Shown here piece by piece: positions 1 to 6,828 of a stretch of 10,149 bases of DNA; the stretch's first letter is position 1, and the number at the start of each line of letters is the position of its first letter. Below the pieces are notes generated by a model, which saw nothing but the letters and a program-made list of their open reading frames with translations, ran no database searches and was not told where the DNA came from. A program made the translations under genes and the position numbers. The stretch is from an uncultured Roseburia sp. (GTDB lineage Bacteria > Bacillota > Clostridia > Lachnospirales > Lachnospiraceae). Location of the stretch: positions 1-10,149 of the forward strand of contig CAMENQ010000058.1 of NCBI GenBank assembly GCA_945928585.1, written 5' to 3'.

Positions 1-9
1 TGATATAAT
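1..9 (+). promoter_or_regulatory. Extended -10 promoter element for the rubrerythrin gene
   Basis: The window opens with TGATATAAT, a perfect TATAAT box preceded by TGn, which is the extended -10 form recognised by the housekeeping sigma factor. The -35 region lies outside the window. Transcription would begin near position 16, leaving a leader of about 30 bases that carries the strong ribosome binding site AAGGAGG at 34-40. No PerR- or Fur-like palindrome is visible in the 48 available bases. Confidence 0.6.
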
Positions 10-48
10 TTTTAAAAATCTTGCAAACAATTTAAGGAGGACAAAATT

Positions 49-588
49 ATGAGCAACAAATATGCAGGAACACAGACAGAAAAAAATTTACAGGCAGCTT
101 TTGCAGGTGAATCTCAGGCAAGAAATAAGTATACATACTTTTCTTCCGTAGCTAAAAAAGAAGGCTATGAGCAGATTTCTTCTTTATTTCTTAAAACTGC
201 CGACAATGAAAAAGAGCATGCTAAGATGTGGTTTAAGGAGTTAAATGGTATCGGAAGCACTGCTGATAATTTAGCTGCCGCCGCTGACGGAGAAAATTAC
301 GAGTGGACAGATATGTACGAAGGTTTCGCTAAAACTGCTGAGGAGGAAGGTTTCCCTGAACTTGCAGAGAAATTCCGTATGGTAGGTGCCATAGAAAAGG
401 CTCACGAGGAAAGATACAGACAGCTTCTTCATAATGTGGAAACTGCTGCCGTATTTGAAAAGAGTGAGGTTAAGGTATGGGAGTGCAGAAACTGCGGTCA
501 CATAGTAGTAGGTACAAAGGCTCCTGAAATCTGCCCTGTATGCGCTCACCCACAGAGCTACTTTGAAGTAAGAAGCGAAAATTATTAA
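49..588 (+). CDS. rbr: Rubrerythrin (non-haem diiron peroxidase)
   Basis: This cytoplasmic enzyme is known to reduce hydrogen peroxide to water, drawing electrons from NAD(P)H through a rubredoxin-type centre, and it is a main oxidative-stress defence of anaerobes. The 179-residue product has the standard two-domain order. The ferritin-like four-helix domain spans about residues 5-135. Its expected diiron ligands include E21 (in GESQAR), E54 and H57 (in ExxH), the E98-E100 cluster and E116/H119 (ExxH). The C-terminal rubredoxin-like domain has C146-x2-C149 and C162-x2-C165, which bind one iron. Length is normal and both metal sites look intact. The ATG at 49 is fixed by AAGGAGG at 34-40, 8 bases upstream. 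The gene looks monocistronic: an extended -10 box precedes it and a GC-rich hairpin follows 47 bases after its stop. Reverse rubrerythrin is excluded by the domain order. Confidence 0.97.
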   Translation: MSNKYAGTQTEKNLQAAFAGESQARNKYTYFSSVAKKEGYEQISSLFLKTADNEKEHAKMWFKELNGIGSTADNLAAAADGENYEWTDMYEGFAKTAEEEGFPELAEKFRMVGAIEKAHEERYRQLLHNVETAAVFEKSEVKVWECRNCGHIVVGTKAPEICPVCAHPQSYFEVRSENY

Positions 589-635
589 AGACATATAGAA
601 ACCGGACAATCACTAAAGACAACACTAATTAACAT

Positions 636-663
636 AACAGCGCCGCTCCCCTGCGGCGCTGTT
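636..663 (+). terminator. Intrinsic terminator of the rubrerythrin gene
   Basis: An 11-bp perfect GC-rich inverted repeat (AACAGCGCCGC at 636-646, GCGGCGCTGTT at 653-663) encloses a 6-base loop. The following tract, TCTATATTAAAA, is only moderately T-rich. The hairpin is strong and sits right after the rubrerythrin stop, so it very probably ends that transcript. It could also act as a backup for the convergent pepT operon. Confidence 0.75.
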
Positions 664-688
664 CTATATTAAAAGTTCTATATTAAAA
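661..688. repeat. Two tandem copies of a 14-bp unit
   Basis: The unit GTTCTATATTAAAA occurs twice head to tail with no mismatch (661-674 and 675-688). The first copy overlaps the end of the terminator stem. It looks like local slippage or duplication in AT-rich intergenic DNA. No function is evident. Confidence 0.8.
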
Positions 689-706
689 ATAATAAAAAAT
701 TCCCCG

Positions 707-770
707 AAAAAATCCAAAGCAACAATATTAATCCACTCAAAAAGTGCTGTGACCCGCAAGGATTTTTTTT
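707..770 (+). terminator. Possible second terminator-like hairpin with a T8 tract
   Basis: AAAAAATCC at 707-715 can pair with GGATTTTTT at 760-768, and an inner CACT/AGTG stem (734-737 and 743-746) closes a CAAAA loop. The structure runs into eight T residues at 763-770, as a plus-strand terminator would. The stem is AT-rich and has large internal loops, so it is weaker than the hairpin at 636-663. It may be a backup terminator facing the convergent pepT operon. Confidence 0.4.
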
Positions 771-862
771 AATAATAGAAAGTTCCAAAATAACCGGAAC
801 AATTCCAAAGCAACAACATAAATTCTCGCCACTAAAAATTCGCGAATGCGAATTTGCAAGTG
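713..862. repeat. Degenerate duplicated intergenic element
   Basis: TCCAAAGCAACAA occurs at 713-725 and again at 804-816. Each copy is followed by a CACT...AGTGCTG hairpin (734-749 in the first copy, 830-865 in the second) and then a GC-rich stretch. In the second copy the hairpin is lengthened by an inserted AATTCGC/GCGAATT stem. The two halves look like diverged copies of one small structured element. I recognise no named family. Confidence 0.4.
834..855 (-). terminator. Intrinsic terminator of the GNAT-pepT operon
   Basis: Read on the minus strand, AAATTCGC (855-848), loop ATTC and GCGAATTT (843-836) form an 8-bp perfect stem that runs into five T residues (838-834). It lies 26 bases past the pepT stop, where the transcript is expected to end. 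A GC-rich palindrome, GCCGCGCGGC at 868-877, sits between the stop and this hairpin. Confidence 0.65.
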
Positions 863-881
863 CTGCTGCCGCGCGGCGCTT

Positions 882-2090
882 TTACATCCCAACTATATTT
901 TTTATTATATTAACCGCAATATCCATCCCCTCCGCCGTAATATGCTCAAACGGCCCATGGAATGCGTATCCGCCTGTACCAAGGTTAGGGCACGGCAGTC
1001 CCATAAAGCTTAGTCTTGCTCCGTCTGTGCCGCCACGGATAGGTGATATTTTAGGCTCTATACCTTCCATCTTTATTGCTTCCTTGGCATTTTTCACAAT
1101 ATACATACAGCTTTCTATTTTTTCTCTCATATTCCGGTAAGATTCTCTTATTGTAAGCTCCACCATACCTGCCCCATATTTGTCATTCATCTGCTTTTCT
1201 ATACTGCGAAGCTTTTCCTCTTTCTCTTTAAACAGTCTGCTGTCATGGTCTCTTACAATATATTTTAATTCTGCATATTCTACATTGCCTGTCATATCTG
1301 TAAGATGATAAAAGCCCTCATAGCCCTCCGTATGACGTGGTGTTTCATCTTGAGGAAGCTGTCCGTTTATTTCCATTGCAAGTAAAGAAGCATTTACCAT
1401 AATATTTTTAGCCTCTCCAGGATGTACATTTACGCCATGTACTTTAAACACTGCCTCTGAGGCATTAAAATTTTCATATTCTATTTCGCCTTCTTTAGAA
1501 CCATCTACAGTATATGCAAAATCTGCACCAAATTTTTCAACATCAAAACAGTCTGCACCTCTGCCAATCTCTTCATCAGGCGTAAAACCTATACATAGTC
1601 TGCCGTGAGGCTTATTCTCTTTTATTATCTCATCCATGGCAGTCATAATATCTGCTATTCCCGCCTTGTCATCTGCTCCAAGCAATGTAGTGCCGTCGGT
1701 TGTAATAAGTGTTCTTCCCTTAAGCTCTTTTAAATGCGGAAAATCTGACACTGACAATACCCTTCCACTGCTGCCAAGACTCACATCTTTCCCATCATAA
1801 TTTTCTATAATCTGAGGATTAACACCTTTTCCATTAAAATCCGGTGCTGTATCCATATGGGCAATAAACCCTATGGCAGGTTTATTTTCCATTCCGCCTG
1901 TAGCAGGAATAGAACCATATACGTAGCCTTTTTCATCTGCATGTGCATCTTCAATGCCCATTTCCTTCATTTCCTCCACAAGTACCCCGGCAAGATCAAG
2001 CTGTCTGTCCGTAGACGGAACCTTTTCACTTTCCTCATCACTTGTGGTCCATATTTTTACATAATTTAAAAGACGTTCATATGCGCGCAT
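882..2090 (-). CDS. pepT: Peptidase T (tripeptide aminopeptidase)
   Basis: This cytoplasmic M20 zinc peptidase removes the N-terminal residue from tripeptides, feeding imported peptides into amino-acid pools. All expected metal-site motifs can be seen in the 402-residue product: H78 and D80 in the AHMDTAPD segment, D140 in LGADDKAG, the catalytic glutamate and its neighbour at E173-E174 in TPDEEIGRG, D196 in YTVDGS, and H378 in FHGPFEH. The dimerisation (lid) domain falls between about residues 205 and 320. Length is close to the E. coli enzyme (about 408). The ATG at 2090 has AGGAGG nine bases upstream. It is the last gene of the minus-strand operon, starting 19 bp after the mscL stop, and is followed by a terminator hairpin at 834-855. 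No peptide transporter lies nearby in the window. Confidence 0.96.
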   Translation of the reverse strand: MRAYERLLNYVKIWTTSDEESEKVPSTDRQLDLAGVLVEEMKEMGIEDAHADEKGYVYGSIPATGGMENKPAIGFIAHMDTAPDFNGKGVNPQIIENYDGKDVSLGSSGRVLSVSDFPHLKELKGRTLITTDGTTLLGADDKAGIADIMTAMDEIIKENKPHGRLCIGFTPDEEIGRGADCFDVEKFGADFAYTVDGSKEGEIEYENFNASEAVFKVHGVNVHPGEAKNIMVNASLLAMEINGQLPQDETPRHTEGYEGFYHLTDMTGNVEYAELKYIVRDHDSRLFKEKEEKLRSIEKQMNDKYGAGMVELTIRESYRNMREKIESCMYIVKNAKEAIKMEGIEPKISPIRGGTDGARLSFMGLPCPNLGTGGYAFHGPFEHITAEGMDIAVNIIKNIVGM

Positions 2091-2109
2091 TTTCTTGCTC
2101 CTCCTGATT

Positions 2110-2559
2110 TTACTCTGCTTTTTCTATCTTTTCTGCCTCTGATTTTGGCATAATCTTTGGAAGCTCTGATGTACAATGAGGGCATCTTGTAGCCTCTATA
2201 GATATTTCACTTAAGCAGTATGTACACTTCTTTGTGGTAGGTGCCTTTGGCTGTTCCTTTCTGCCAAGCGAAGTTACCTTATTTATGCTCTTAATTACTG
2301 CAAACAACACAAATGCCACTATAAGAAAGTTTATTACCTGCATAATAAATGAACCGTAAGCAATATTTACGCCAAATAAATTTACGCTAAGGTCCGTAAA
2401 GTCTGTTCTTACAAGCAGACCTATAATCGGTGATATAATATCGTTTACAAGTGAATTGACAATGGCACTGAAAGATGCACCTATAACTACCGCCACTGCC
2501 ATGTCCAAAGCATTTCCCTTAAATGCAAACTTTTTAAATTCTTCAAAAAATTTCTTCAT
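2110..2559 (-). CDS. mscL: Large-conductance mechanosensitive channel MscL with a C-terminal zinc ribbon
   Basis: MscL opens a wide pore when membrane tension rises and protects cells from bursting on osmotic downshift. The 149-residue product begins with the typical amphipathic N-terminal helix (about 1-13). TM1 (about 17-46) carries the conserved KGNALDMAVAVVIGASF segment, and a short periplasmic loop with GVNIAYG leads to TM2 (about 70-92). The cytoplasmic tail departs from the classic E. coli helix bundle: it holds C112-x2-C115 and C126-x2-C129, a rubredoxin/ribbon-like zinc-binding knuckle pair, then a short acidic-basic end. This tail type is, as I recall, seen in other Clostridia. AAGGAG lies upstream of the ATG with about 9 bases between. 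The gene starts 21 bp after the DUF1648 stop and ends 19 bp before pepT, in one operon. Confidence 0.95.
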   Translation of the reverse strand: MKKFFEEFKKFAFKGNALDMAVAVVIGASFSAIVNSLVNDIISPIIGLLVRTDFTDLSVNLFGVNIAYGSFIMQVINFLIVAFVLFAVIKSINKVTSLGRKEQPKAPTTKKCTYCLSEISIEATRCPHCTSELPKIMPKSEAEKIEKAE

Positions 2560-2580
2560 AATATTTTTCTCCTTGTGTTT

Positions 2581-2964
2581 TTATATATTTTTTATAACTA
2601 CAATTATTAATGCCCAGAAGATTACACTCATTATTACTGTAAGTATCAGTCTCTTTATGGCTGCTTTTCTATATTCATCCTGTACAATTATATTATACAT
2701 ATTTTCATCCGGTATAATATTTCTGTCAGGCATATCCGTTCCAAATGGAATGAAGGATATTAACGGCAATATAAAAGCTATCAGCAGAACTACCTTACTT
2801 CCGTAAGAGTCCGGTTCAAATGCACTGTTAAAATGCGTCGGGATTTTTTCAGGCAGGTTAAACCATAATATAACGCCTCCAATTATTGTAATTGCCTTTA
2901 AAATATAATCTATAGATTTTATAATACTTTTTACCTTGTCTGACTTTGGATTAATAATAGTCAT
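2581..2964 (-). CDS. Small DUF1648 (SdpI-like N-terminal) membrane protein
   Basis: The 127-residue product has three likely membrane segments, at about residues 20-37, 57-74 and 103-124. Between the first two is the DUF1648 signature: a LPEKIPTHF motif followed by PDSYGSK. In family terms DUF1648 is found in the N-terminal part of SdpI-type immunity and signalling proteins and in many short proteins of unknown role. The SdpI C-terminal domain is missing here, so no immunity role should be assumed. I chose the ATG at 2964 and not the upstream in-frame ATG at 2979: GGGAGG sits at the right distance before 2964, and this ATG overlaps the stop of the preceding GNAT gene as ATGA, which points to translational coupling. 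mscL begins 21 bp downstream. Confidence 0.8.
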   Translation of the reverse strand: MTIINPKSDKVKSIIKSIDYILKAITIIGGVILWFNLPEKIPTHFNSAFEPDSYGSKVVLLIAFILPLISFIPFGTDMPDRNIIPDENMYNIIVQDEYRKAAIKRLILTVIMSVIFWALIIVVIKNI

Positions 2965-3521
2965 AATACGCCCTCCCATTCGCTTTTAAGAAGCCTGTAT
3001 TCTACTCTGTCCTTCATTTTCCCGTCATGATATTCATATTCCTTTTTATCTGCCTCCTTTATCATACCGCATTTTTGCATAACCCTTTCAGAGCCTTTGT
3101 TTTCCTTAAGGCAGCCTGTACTGACTCTATACACACCGTTCTCTTTAAAAGCAAACTCTAATATTCTTTTTAAGGCTTCCGTAACATATCCATTACTCCA
3201 AAACTCCGGATATGTAAAATAGCCTAAATGAACGAGCTTTCCATATGGTGTGTTGTCCATTACGGTATAACCTATACTTCCTACCTGCTCATATGTTTCC
3301 TTCGTTTCCATATGAAAAAAGTAAAACCTTCTGTCATCTGATTTCATACCAGCAAGCACATTATCAAAATCTGTTTCAGCCTCCTCTATTGTTCCGTCTG
3401 ACCACGTTATTCTTATACACCTTACATTCTCAAATTTCTGATAATCGCAAAAGCTGTAAAACATCCTGTCACTGCCTGAATTATCCACCTCCCGTATATC
3501 CATAACATAAAGAGTGTCCAT
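2961..3521 (-). CDS. GNAT-family N-acetyltransferase (RimJ/RimL-like)
   Basis: The product transfers an acetyl group from acetyl-CoA to an amine; the substrate cannot be told from the sequence. The GNAT core is clear. With residues counted from the start at 3521, a strand with GSIGYTV at about 81-87 is followed by the acetyl-CoA loop and helix WSNGYVTEAL (about 108-117), then the NKGSERVMQKCGM segment (about 141-153), the usual last helix. The open frame extends upstream to an ATG at 3671, giving 236 residues, but that ATG has no ribosome binding site and sits directly behind a terminator-like foldback. A perfect promoter (3624-3652) also lies inside the extra part. Starting at 3521, preceded by GAGGA, gives 186 residues, the normal GNAT length; 3524 is also possible. 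It is the first gene of the operon and its TGA overlaps the next ATG. Confidence 0.8.
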   Translation of the reverse strand: MDTLYVMDIREVDNSGSDRMFYSFCDYQKFENVRCIRITWSDGTIEEAETDFDNVLAGMKSDDRRFYFFHMETKETYEQVGSIGYTVMDNTPYGKLVHLGYFTYPEFWSNGYVTEALKRILEFAFKENGVYRVSTGCLKENKGSERVMQKCGMIKEADKKEYEYHDGKMKDRVEYRLLKSEWEGVL

Positions 3522-3623
3522 CATTTCCTCATGTCCGTCAAATAAATCCGTATCATCCATATTCGTACATGAATAAAACAGATATTTTTTGCCTTTATAT
3601 ATGTTATTATCAATATATTGTCC

Positions 3624-3652
3624 ATTATATGACGATACGCCCCAGTTGTCAA
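3624..3652 (-). promoter_or_regulatory. Perfect-consensus sigma-A promoter for the GNAT-DUF1648-mscL-pepT operon
   Basis: On the minus strand TTGACA (3652-3647) is followed after exactly 17 bases by TATAAT (3629-3624), with no mismatch to the housekeeping consensus. Transcription would start near 3617, about 95 bases before the preferred GNAT start at 3521. It lies downstream of the 3677-3747 foldback, so the operon can be expressed independently of the pentose operon. Confidence 0.8.
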
Positions 3653-3671
3653 AACCATTCAGTATAAGCAT

Positions 3672-3747
3672 TAAAATAATACGGCTATGTACTTACAGAA
3701 GGTTCACACCTTAATAGCTGACCTTCTCTATGTACATAGCCGTATTA
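3672..3747 (-). terminator. Long foldback, probable terminator of the pentose operon
   Basis: The arms TAATACGGCTATGTAC (3677-3692) and GTACATAGCCGTATTA (3732-3747) are a 16-bp perfect inverted repeat. Inside it, after a 4x4 internal loop, AGAAGGT (3697-3703) pairs with ACCTTCT (3721-3727) around a 17-base loop. An alternative inner hairpin, AAGGT/ACCTT, uses 3699-3712. On the minus strand the stem runs into TTTTA (3676-3672). It begins 49 bp after the isomerase stop. This suits a rho-independent terminator, although arms this long and perfect also resemble a small palindromic repeat element. No target-site duplication is visible. Confidence 0.6.
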
Positions 3748-3795
3748 CTGACAAATGACATTTTCAAGTTCTACATTTTCTTTTGCCCCAATGCC

Positions 3796-5280
3796 CTATG
3801 CAAATGGATTTTCAGACGGATACCTCTGTGACTTCGGCTGATTATAATCTATCTCATCATATTCAACTCCAAGCAGTTTAAATACATCATACAGCTCCTT
3901 TCCATAGTGTCCGAATGCTACTGCACCATGATGAGGATAATTTTTCTCTATAAGAACATATCTGTAAAATCTGCCCATTTCCTTAATTGCAAATACTCCT
4001 ATGCTTCCAAAAGATTTTGTTGCCACAGGAAGCACCTCACCCTCGGCAACGTATGCTCTTAAGATGTTGTCTGAGGTTGACTGTAATCTGTAAAATGTAA
4101 TATTACCCGGCATAATGTCTCCTTCCAGCGTTCCGTTTGTAACCTCCTCTGGAAGACTTCTTGCCATAATCATCTGATTTTTCATTTCACATTTTGAAAG
4201 CTTTGCTGAATTTGTATTTCCACAGTGAAAGCCCATGAATACATCAGTATGGTTATAATCAAATTTATCCTTTATAGCTTCATTATACATATCCTTCGGA
4301 ACAGAATTGTTAATGTCTAACAACGTTACCGTATCACCACTTACGCATGTTCCTATGTATTCGCTTAATGCTCCGTATATGTCTACCTCGCAGGATACAG
4401 GGATACCCATTCCCGTCAGGCGGCTGTTTACATAGCATGGGACAAAACCAAACTGTGTCTGGAATGCCGGCCAGCATTTTCCTGCTATTGCAACATATTT
4501 TTTACATCCCTTGTGGTTTTCTATCCAGTCAAGTAACGTAAGCTCATACTGTGCCAGTTTAGCCAGTATTTCAGGCTTTTTATTTCCCTCTCCAAGTTCC
4601 TTTTCCATATCAGTAACAACCTGTGGAATTCTTTCATCTCCCGCATGCTTATTAAAGCTTTCAAAAAGGTCAAGCTCTGAGTTTTCTTCAATCTCCACAC
4701 CAAGATTATATAACTGCTTTATAGGTGCATTACATGCAAAAAAGTTTGAAGGTCTTGGGCCAAATGTAATTATCTTTAAATCAGATAAGCCTATGACTGC
4801 CCTTGCAACAGGAATAAATTCGTGAATCATATCTGCCACATCCGAAGCGTCTCCCACAGGATATTCAGGAATATATGCCTTAATATTTCTAAGTCTTAAA
4901 TTATAGCTTGCATTTAACATACCGCAGTATGCATCACCTCTGCCCTGAATTAAATCCTGCCCGCTTTCCTCTGCTGCTGCCACAAACATTTTAGGACCTT
5001 CAAAATACTTTGCAAGAAGCGTTTCCGATATTTCAGGTCCGAAATTGCCAAGATATACACAAAGTGCATTACATCCTGCCTTCTTTATATCTTCAAGTGC
5101 CATAACCATATGTATTTCACTTTCCACTATACATACAGGACATTCATAAATATCATCTGTCTCATATTTTTTCATGTACTCAGCCACAAGTGCTTTTCTT
5201 CTGTTTACCGAAAGACTCTCCGGGAAACAGTCTCTGCTTACTGCTACAATACCTACCTTTACTTTTGGAATATTATTCAT
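3796..5280 (-). CDS. FucI/AraA-fold ketol-isomerase, probably xylose isomerase (XylA-II type)
   Basis: The 494-residue product belongs to the L-fucose/L-arabinose isomerase superfamily, metal-dependent enzymes that interconvert aldoses and ketoses. Candidate metal and catalytic residues are in place: E298 in VSCEVDIYG, D322 in LLDINN, H352 in GFHCGNTN, and H450/H451 in YPHHGAVAFGHYG, the last two matching the spacing of the H350/H450 pair in E. coli AraA. Automatic annotation would probably call it L-fucose isomerase, but no fuculokinase or fuculose-phosphate aldolase is present. It lies 30 bp downstream of xylulokinase in an operon headed by a xylosidase. A FucI-like protein of Clostridium acetobutylicum (CAC2610, from memory) was reported to act as a xylose isomerase beside xylulokinase, so D-xylose is the best-supported substrate; L-arabinose is the main alternative. 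The ATG has AGGAGGG 8 bases upstream. Confidence 0.85.
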   Translation of the reverse strand: MNNIPKVKVGIVAVSRDCFPESLSVNRRKALVAEYMKKYETDDIYECPVCIVESEIHMVMALEDIKKAGCNALCVYLGNFGPEISETLLAKYFEGPKMFVAAAEESGQDLIQGRGDAYCGMLNASYNLRLRNIKAYIPEYPVGDASDVADMIHEFIPVARAVIGLSDLKIITFGPRPSNFFACNAPIKQLYNLGVEIEENSELDLFESFNKHAGDERIPQVVTDMEKELGEGNKKPEILAKLAQYELTLLDWIENHKGCKKYVAIAGKCWPAFQTQFGFVPCYVNSRLTGMGIPVSCEVDIYGALSEYIGTCVSGDTVTLLDINNSVPKDMYNEAIKDKFDYNHTDVFMGFHCGNTNSAKLSKCEMKNQMIMARSLPEEVTNGTLEGDIMPGNITFYRLQSTSDNILRAYVAEGEVLPVATKSFGSIGVFAIKEMGRFYRYVLIEKNYPHHGAVAFGHYGKELYDVFKLLGVEYDEIDYNQPKSQRYPSENPFA

Positions 5281-5309
5281 CTTTTTACCCTCCTGACTTA
5301 TTATCTAAT

Positions 5310-5318
5310 ATTATACCA
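5310..5318 (-). promoter_or_regulatory. Possible internal extended -10 promoter before the isomerase gene
   Basis: On the minus strand TGGTATAAT (5318-5310) is a perfect TATAAT with the TGn extension, overlapping the xylB stop codon. Transcription would start near 5303, just ahead of the isomerase ribosome binding site AGGAGGG. No good -35 box is seen, because the upstream stretch is the GC-rich 3' end of xylB. It could allow extra isomerase expression or could be chance. Confidence 0.35.
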
Positions 5319-6828
5319 CGTCGGTTTCCGTACGGTGCCCGCAGGCGCACATAGTCTCAAGACTCATTTTATCAAATATTTCTTTACATGCAGGATATAT
5401 CTGCCTGAATATTTCATACTGCTTCTGATACCTGTCTGTAAGTTCCTTTTCCGGTTCAATGGTTTCCTTTATTTTAATTATTTTCTCTACGGCTTCATCT
5501 ACATTTTTGTACTCACCACAGGCTGTAGCCGCCAGTATGGCTGCTCCAAGAGAAGGGCCTTCCTCACTCTTTGGTATGTCTATTTTAAGATTAAGTACAT
5601 TTGCCAGTATTTTTATCCACTTTCTGCTTTTTGCACCGCCTCCGCATACCTTCGTTCTCTCAACATTTATGCCTGACTTTTTTGCTATTTCAAGCATATC
5701 CCTGAAAGCAAATGCTACTCCCTCAAGAACTGCCTGTGTCATATGGCTTCTTGTGGTATCCATTGACATTCCTATAAATGTTCCTCTGGCGTTTGGATTA
5801 TTGTGTGGTGAACGCTCTCCCATTAGGTAAGGTAGAAAATATACGTGATTTTCTCCTAAGTTTTCTATCTTTGACTGTTCTTCTTCGTATGAATCTGTTT
5901 CAAGAATATCCTCCATCCACCATTTATTGCAGGATGCAGCGCTTAACATACAGCCCATAAGATGATATCTGCCGTTGGCATCACAAAAGGAATGTAGGCA
6001 ATTATTTTCATCCACACTGAATTTATCTGAAGATATGAAAATAGTCCCGCTTGTACCTAATGAAATATTGCATTTTCCGTCACCGACTGTTCCTGTGGCA
6101 ACTGCTGCCGCCGCATTATCACCTGCACCTGCGGCAACCTTTACATTTGCCCCTATCCCAAGCAAATCTGCCGTATGCTTCATGACTGTTCCTATACATT
6201 CATAGCTTTCATATATCCTCGGAAGCATTTCTATTGTAATACCGCAAATCTCACACATTTCTTTAGACCAGCACCTGTTTTTCACGTCAAATAATAATGT
6301 TCCCGATGCGTCCGAAACATCTGTGCTAAATACTCCTGTCAGCATATATGCCAGATAGTCCTTTGGAAGCATTATCTTTTTTATTCTTTTAAAGCTTTCA
6401 GGCTCATTCTTTTTAAGCCACATTATTTTCGGAGCTGTAAAGCCTGCAAATGCAATATTAGCTGTATAAGCTGACAATGCAGTTTTTCCAATCCTTTCAT
6501 TTAAATACTCACATTCCGCTTTTGTTCTTCCGTCATTCCACAAAATACACGGTCTTATAACTTTGTCATCTTCATCAAGTATAACAAGTCCATGCATCTG
6601 ACCGCCAAAGCTTATTCCTGCCAGTTTACTTTTATCAATTCCATCTAACAGCCTTGCCATACCCTTTATAACGCTTTCGTACCAGTCCTTTGGATTTTGT
6701 TCTGACCATCCCGGTTTAGGAAAATAAACAGGGTATTCCTCTGACACTGTATTTATGACTTTTCCTTCACTGTCCATAAGCAGAAGCTTAACTGAAGATG
6801 TTCCTAAATCAATTCCTGCATAAAACAT
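5311..6828 (-). CDS. xylB: Xylulokinase
   Basis: This FGGY-family sugar kinase phosphorylates D-xylulose with ATP to give D-xylulose 5-phosphate in the cytoplasm. In the 505-residue product the N-terminal lobe opens with the phosphate-binding IDLGTSSVK (D7). The GGQMHG motif at 75-80 carries the M78/H79 substrate-binding pair typical of xylulokinases. The catalytic aspartate is D237 in GAGDNAA, and the C-terminal lobe has ISLGTSGT (255-262) and the adenosine-binding CGGGAKSRKW motif. A 15-residue tail with a CxCGH sequence follows the usual end of the family and has GC-richer DNA than its surroundings. The ATG at 6828 has GGAGGTG upstream, located inside the GH3 gene, so the two genes overlap by 25 bp and are likely to be translated together. 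The isomerase gene begins 30 bp downstream. Confidence 0.95.
   Translation of the reverse strand: MFYAGIDLGTSSVKLLLMDSEGKVINTVSEEYPVYFPKPGWSEQNPKDWYESVIKGMARLLDGIDKSKLAGISFGGQMHGLVILDEDDKVIRPCILWNDGRTKAECEYLNERIGKTALSAYTANIAFAGFTAPKIMWLKKNEPESFKRIKKIMLPKDYLAYMLTGVFSTDVSDASGTLLFDVKNRCWSKEMCEICGITIEMLPRIYESYECIGTVMKHTADLLGIGANVKVAAGAGDNAAAAVATGTVGDGKCNISLGTSGTIFISSDKFSVDENNCLHSFCDANGRYHLMGCMLSAASCNKWWMEDILETDSYEEEQSKIENLGENHVYFLPYLMGERSPHNNPNARGTFIGMSMDTTRSHMTQAVLEGVAFAFRDMLEIAKKSGINVERTKVCGGGAKSRKWIKILANVLNLKIDIPKSEEGPSLGAAILAATACGEYKNVDEAVEKIIKIKETIEPEKELTDRYQKQYEIFRQIYPACKEIFDKMSLETMCACGHRTETDVV

Noticed and set aside
271..609. A 112-codon minus-strand open frame antisense to rubrerythrin
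   Set aside because: Rubrerythrin is certain in this stretch, and the antisense frame has no recognisable domain or ribosome binding site.
661..688. Possible start of a CRISPR-like or satellite array
   Set aside because: There are only two direct copies of 14 bp with no spacers.
2581..2979. DUF1648 protein as an SdpI immunity protein
   Set aside because: Only the N-terminal DUF1648 part is present and no toxin (SdpC-like) or sdpR-like regulator gene is nearby.
3796..5280. Calling the isomerase fucI in a fucose pathway
   Set aside because: The context is xylosidase plus xylulokinase; no fuculokinase, fuculose-phosphate aldolase or fucose permease is present.
5110..5676. A 188-codon plus-strand open frame antisense to the isomerase and xylB genes
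   Set aside because: It lies across two clear minus-strand genes, has no ribosome binding site, and its product is a Phe/Tyr/Leu-rich string typical of antisense shadows.
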